This document shows, in pieces, positions 62,020-64,000 of a stretch of DNA of 64,000 bases. The position numbers and the translations under genes are program-made. This stretch comes from Galbula dea (lineage: Eukaryota > Chordata > Aves > Piciformes > Galbulidae), in assembly GCA_013399015.1 (NCBI GenBank), contig VWZX01005763.1, positions 1,488,001 through 1,552,000 on the forward strand. The letters run 5' to 3'. Under the pieces are notes generated by a model. It was not told the origin of the DNA. It did no database searches and worked only from the letters and a program-made list of their open reading frames with translations. The first letter of the stretch is position 1; each line of letters opens with the position of its first letter.

Positions 62020-62178
62020 ATGGAGACAGAGACCGTTGTAAGTCTTAGGCAGCAACTCAAGGAAGCAGAGAATGAGCGAAGAAAAGCAGCACAATATGGC
62101 TTGCATTTATTGGAGTCCCAAAGTGAAGTTCAAAATCAACTGGATCAAACACGCCGTGAATTGACTGAGAAAACTGAG
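62020..62178 (+). CDS. SPDL1: SPDL1 (Spindly) first coding exon with dynein-binding CC1 box
   Basis: The exon spans 61995-62178, with 25 bases of 5' UTR before the ATG at 62020. It encodes the first 53 residues of Spindly, the coiled-coil adaptor that recruits dynein and dynactin to kinetochores through the RZZ complex and helps strip checkpoint proteins in mitosis. The start METETVVSLRQQLKEAE, followed by AAQYGLHLLES and EVQNQLDQ, is closely similar to the vertebrate protein. Residues 23-27 (AAQYG) are the AAxxG signature of the CC1 box, which contacts the dynein light intermediate chain; A23, A24 and G27 are all kept at the same residue numbers as in human. The ATG has A at -3 and G at +4. 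The exon ends in GAG before GTAATG (62179), in phase 0. Heptad-like Leu spacing is visible throughout. The rest of the protein, including the Spindly motif and the farnesylated C-terminus, is outside the window. Confidence 0.95.
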
Positions 62179-63982
62179 GTAATGTTTTAAACCTTGTATA
62201 AAAATAGTAGTAACTTATTTCTTCTAACCACTTTCTGAATATCACAGATGTTTTAAATGCCTTTTTAGAGTTAGGTTAATAAATGTTTTAAGTATTTGCA
62301 GAGGGGACTTTCTATCTGTTCTAAGATACTGAGCATAATTTTGTCTAACTGGGACAGGGCTTCATAGCTCATTATGCCCTAAGTGTTCAGTACCATGTAG
62401 GATTAGTTGTCTGTAATGCAAAATGAATATCAAGTGCTAAAATAAATTTGGTTTAGTGTGGGTGTTTTGGCTATGTTTAGCAATTCATTCATGTTATACT
62501 CTCCCTGCAGGTTTTGTATCACTTAAAGCTGTAAAAAGAACGCTTGCAGCAAGACTGTAAAACTGATTTCCTCTGTAGTGAAGTTTTCAAATTTTCTAAA
62601 TACCAGGGGGCTCTGAATTTATTAGTACATTACTTTCCAGCTCACAAAAGAGAGTAGTGTAATATTTTGGTCAGTTTGCTCTTAGTAAGATTATGGAAAG
62701 CACAAGTGGTAATGAAGGCAGGGTTGGATCATCCTTTCCTGCAGAAACCTGAGACGGAAGCTACAGTGTTGTGGAGCTGCGCTCATAGGTTGTAATTCTG
62801 TGTCATGGGATGGAGCAAAGTTATGTGCTAAGCTTGTGTGAACCAGATCAATTAGTAAGTGGGCAGATTCCAAGGGCACAGGGAAGGAGTTATGTGCTTT
62901 CATACAGTAGAATGACATCTTCTGTGGGAACTATTATCTAACAGATTCTTTCGAGCTTTTGACTCTGTGGTTCTCTTCTTTGGAATCTGAGAGCCAAAGC
63001 AATTACTGGGAACACTTTAACAGTAGACACAAGAGCCTTTCTGAAAAATCTGTGTATGCTTCTGTAAACGTCTGTGTAGACATACCATGCTAGATTTTTG
63101 CCTTTCTTTGGTCTGGCCAGCAGTGCACTCCCAAACCTTTTCCATGCACTGTCTATCTTTGAGTTAAATCTCTTGTCCTGTATCTTTGAGAGCTAAGCCT
63201 ATACTGGATAAGCTGCTGTCTGGGCCACTGAGGTCAATTGCATATGTGACAGCTTTTAGTTTTGTTCTGTTCCTCTTTTTAATTCTGGTTTGTATTTTAA
63301 GAGTTATTTTAAAAACAATCTTTCATCTTTAGACTGATTTGGTTTTGGTGTGTACCTTTTCTGTTTGTTTGGTTTTGTGTGCTTGTTTTGGTTTTAGTTT
63401 TTTTTCTTCCTTAATTGCTAGCTGAATGGAAGAGTAAAATGAAGCTGCCCTTTATGATTAGCAAAGAGAGACAATCAGGCATAGAGGGAAGCTGATTAGA
63501 AAGTCATTCAGCAATCTGGAAGTGTTGATGGCATGTGTTACAAAAAAGTAGACAATTTAGATGTCTTTACCCAGCATAGAAGCCCACTGTTCTGCAGTAG
63601 GGGAACACTTGGTGGACCATAACAAGTTTTAACATAATCAGGTTCCATGGTAGGAAGGACATGTAAGCTGTCCCGAAATGTCTGTGTTGTGCCTGCAGAA
63701 AGGATGCCCACACCTTTCATGTTAAATGCAAAGAAATTTAGTTTCCATGAAGATGAGAATGTTACACAACCAATTAAGTCAGGACATTTCAGAGTTGTGT
63801 TTTGGGGGCACTTTTTTAAAACATGAGTATGACAGTTCCCTAGTTGGGACTTCAACAGAAGGTTGGATGAGGTACAAGTTTTGGGCATTTAGTGTCTTGT
63901 TTCTGAGCCTATATTTAGTACATCGTTCCCCAAGCATTTATGAGTATTACATCTAAATGTATTGGTATGTTGTTTCTTTCAG
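62179..63982 (+). other. SPDL1: SPDL1 intron following the first coding exon
   Basis: Donor GTAATG at 62179 and acceptor TTGTTTCTTTCAG ending at 63982. The intron is about 1.8 kb and AT-rich, with a G/T-rich low-complexity stretch at about 63341-63420. Nothing else is recognised; open frames on the minus strand here are short and unfamiliar. Confidence 0.88.
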
Positions 63983-64000
63983 AAATATGAACAAGAGAAA
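63983..64000 (+). CDS. SPDL1: SPDL1 second coding exon (first 18 bases, cut by window end)
   Basis: After a strong polypyrimidine tract and CAG, the six codons to the window end read KYEQEK. They continue the frame of the previous exon in phase 0 and match the YEQEK that follows the CC1 region in vertebrate Spindly. The exon continues beyond the window. Confidence 0.88.

Overview
This is a stretch of vertebrate nuclear DNA, most likely from a bird. It is AT-rich, with large introns and long gene-free tracts. It carries GC-rich CpG islands at two promoters, and scattered CR1 retrotransposon tails of the avian type that end in ATTCTGTG repeats. I cannot name the species from the sequence alone.

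Two protein-coding genes enter the window from its two ends, arranged head to head. On the left, on the minus strand, is the first coding exon of SLIT3 (secreted axon-guidance ligand). It holds the start codon, the signal peptide and the beginning of the first leucine-rich-repeat N-cap, followed by a consensus splice donor into intron 1 (positions 1-2434). Its 5' UTR and promoter lie in a CpG island at about 2740-3740. On the right, on the plus strand, is the 5' end of SPDL1 (Spindly, the dynein-dynactin adaptor of the kinetochore). It has a CpG-island promoter at about 58.13-58.72 kb with a perfect TCTCGCGAGA element, a first coding exon at 61995-62178 carrying the dynein-binding CC1 box, and the first 18 bases of the next coding exon at the window edge. 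The order SLIT3 (minus) then SPDL1 (plus) matches the known neighbourhood on human chromosome 5q35, which supports both calls.

The roughly 54 kb between the two promoters holds no gene I can support. It contains seven CR1 3' fragments, a pair of related about 85-bp copies at 5.3 and 8.0 kb, an isolated CpG-rich patch at 7.43-7.65 kb, a 78-bp tandem duplication at 49.9 kb, and microsatellites. Its most striking feature is a complex minisatellite at 46.1-49.4 kb. That locus has a degenerate 28-bp unit, higher-order duplications spaced 492, 586 and 1022 bp, and a separate 29-bp minisatellite of opposite strand composition embedded in it. The minus-strand open frames across it (up to 189 codons) follow from a stop-free 28-bp unit and are not good evidence for a gene.

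The two genes are not known to work in one pathway. SLIT3 acts outside the cell through ROBO receptors, and Spindly acts at mitotic kinetochores. I found no clear undescribed biological system. The best candidates for follow-up are the minisatellite complex, the CpG-rich patch and the repeat inside the SPDL1 promoter island.
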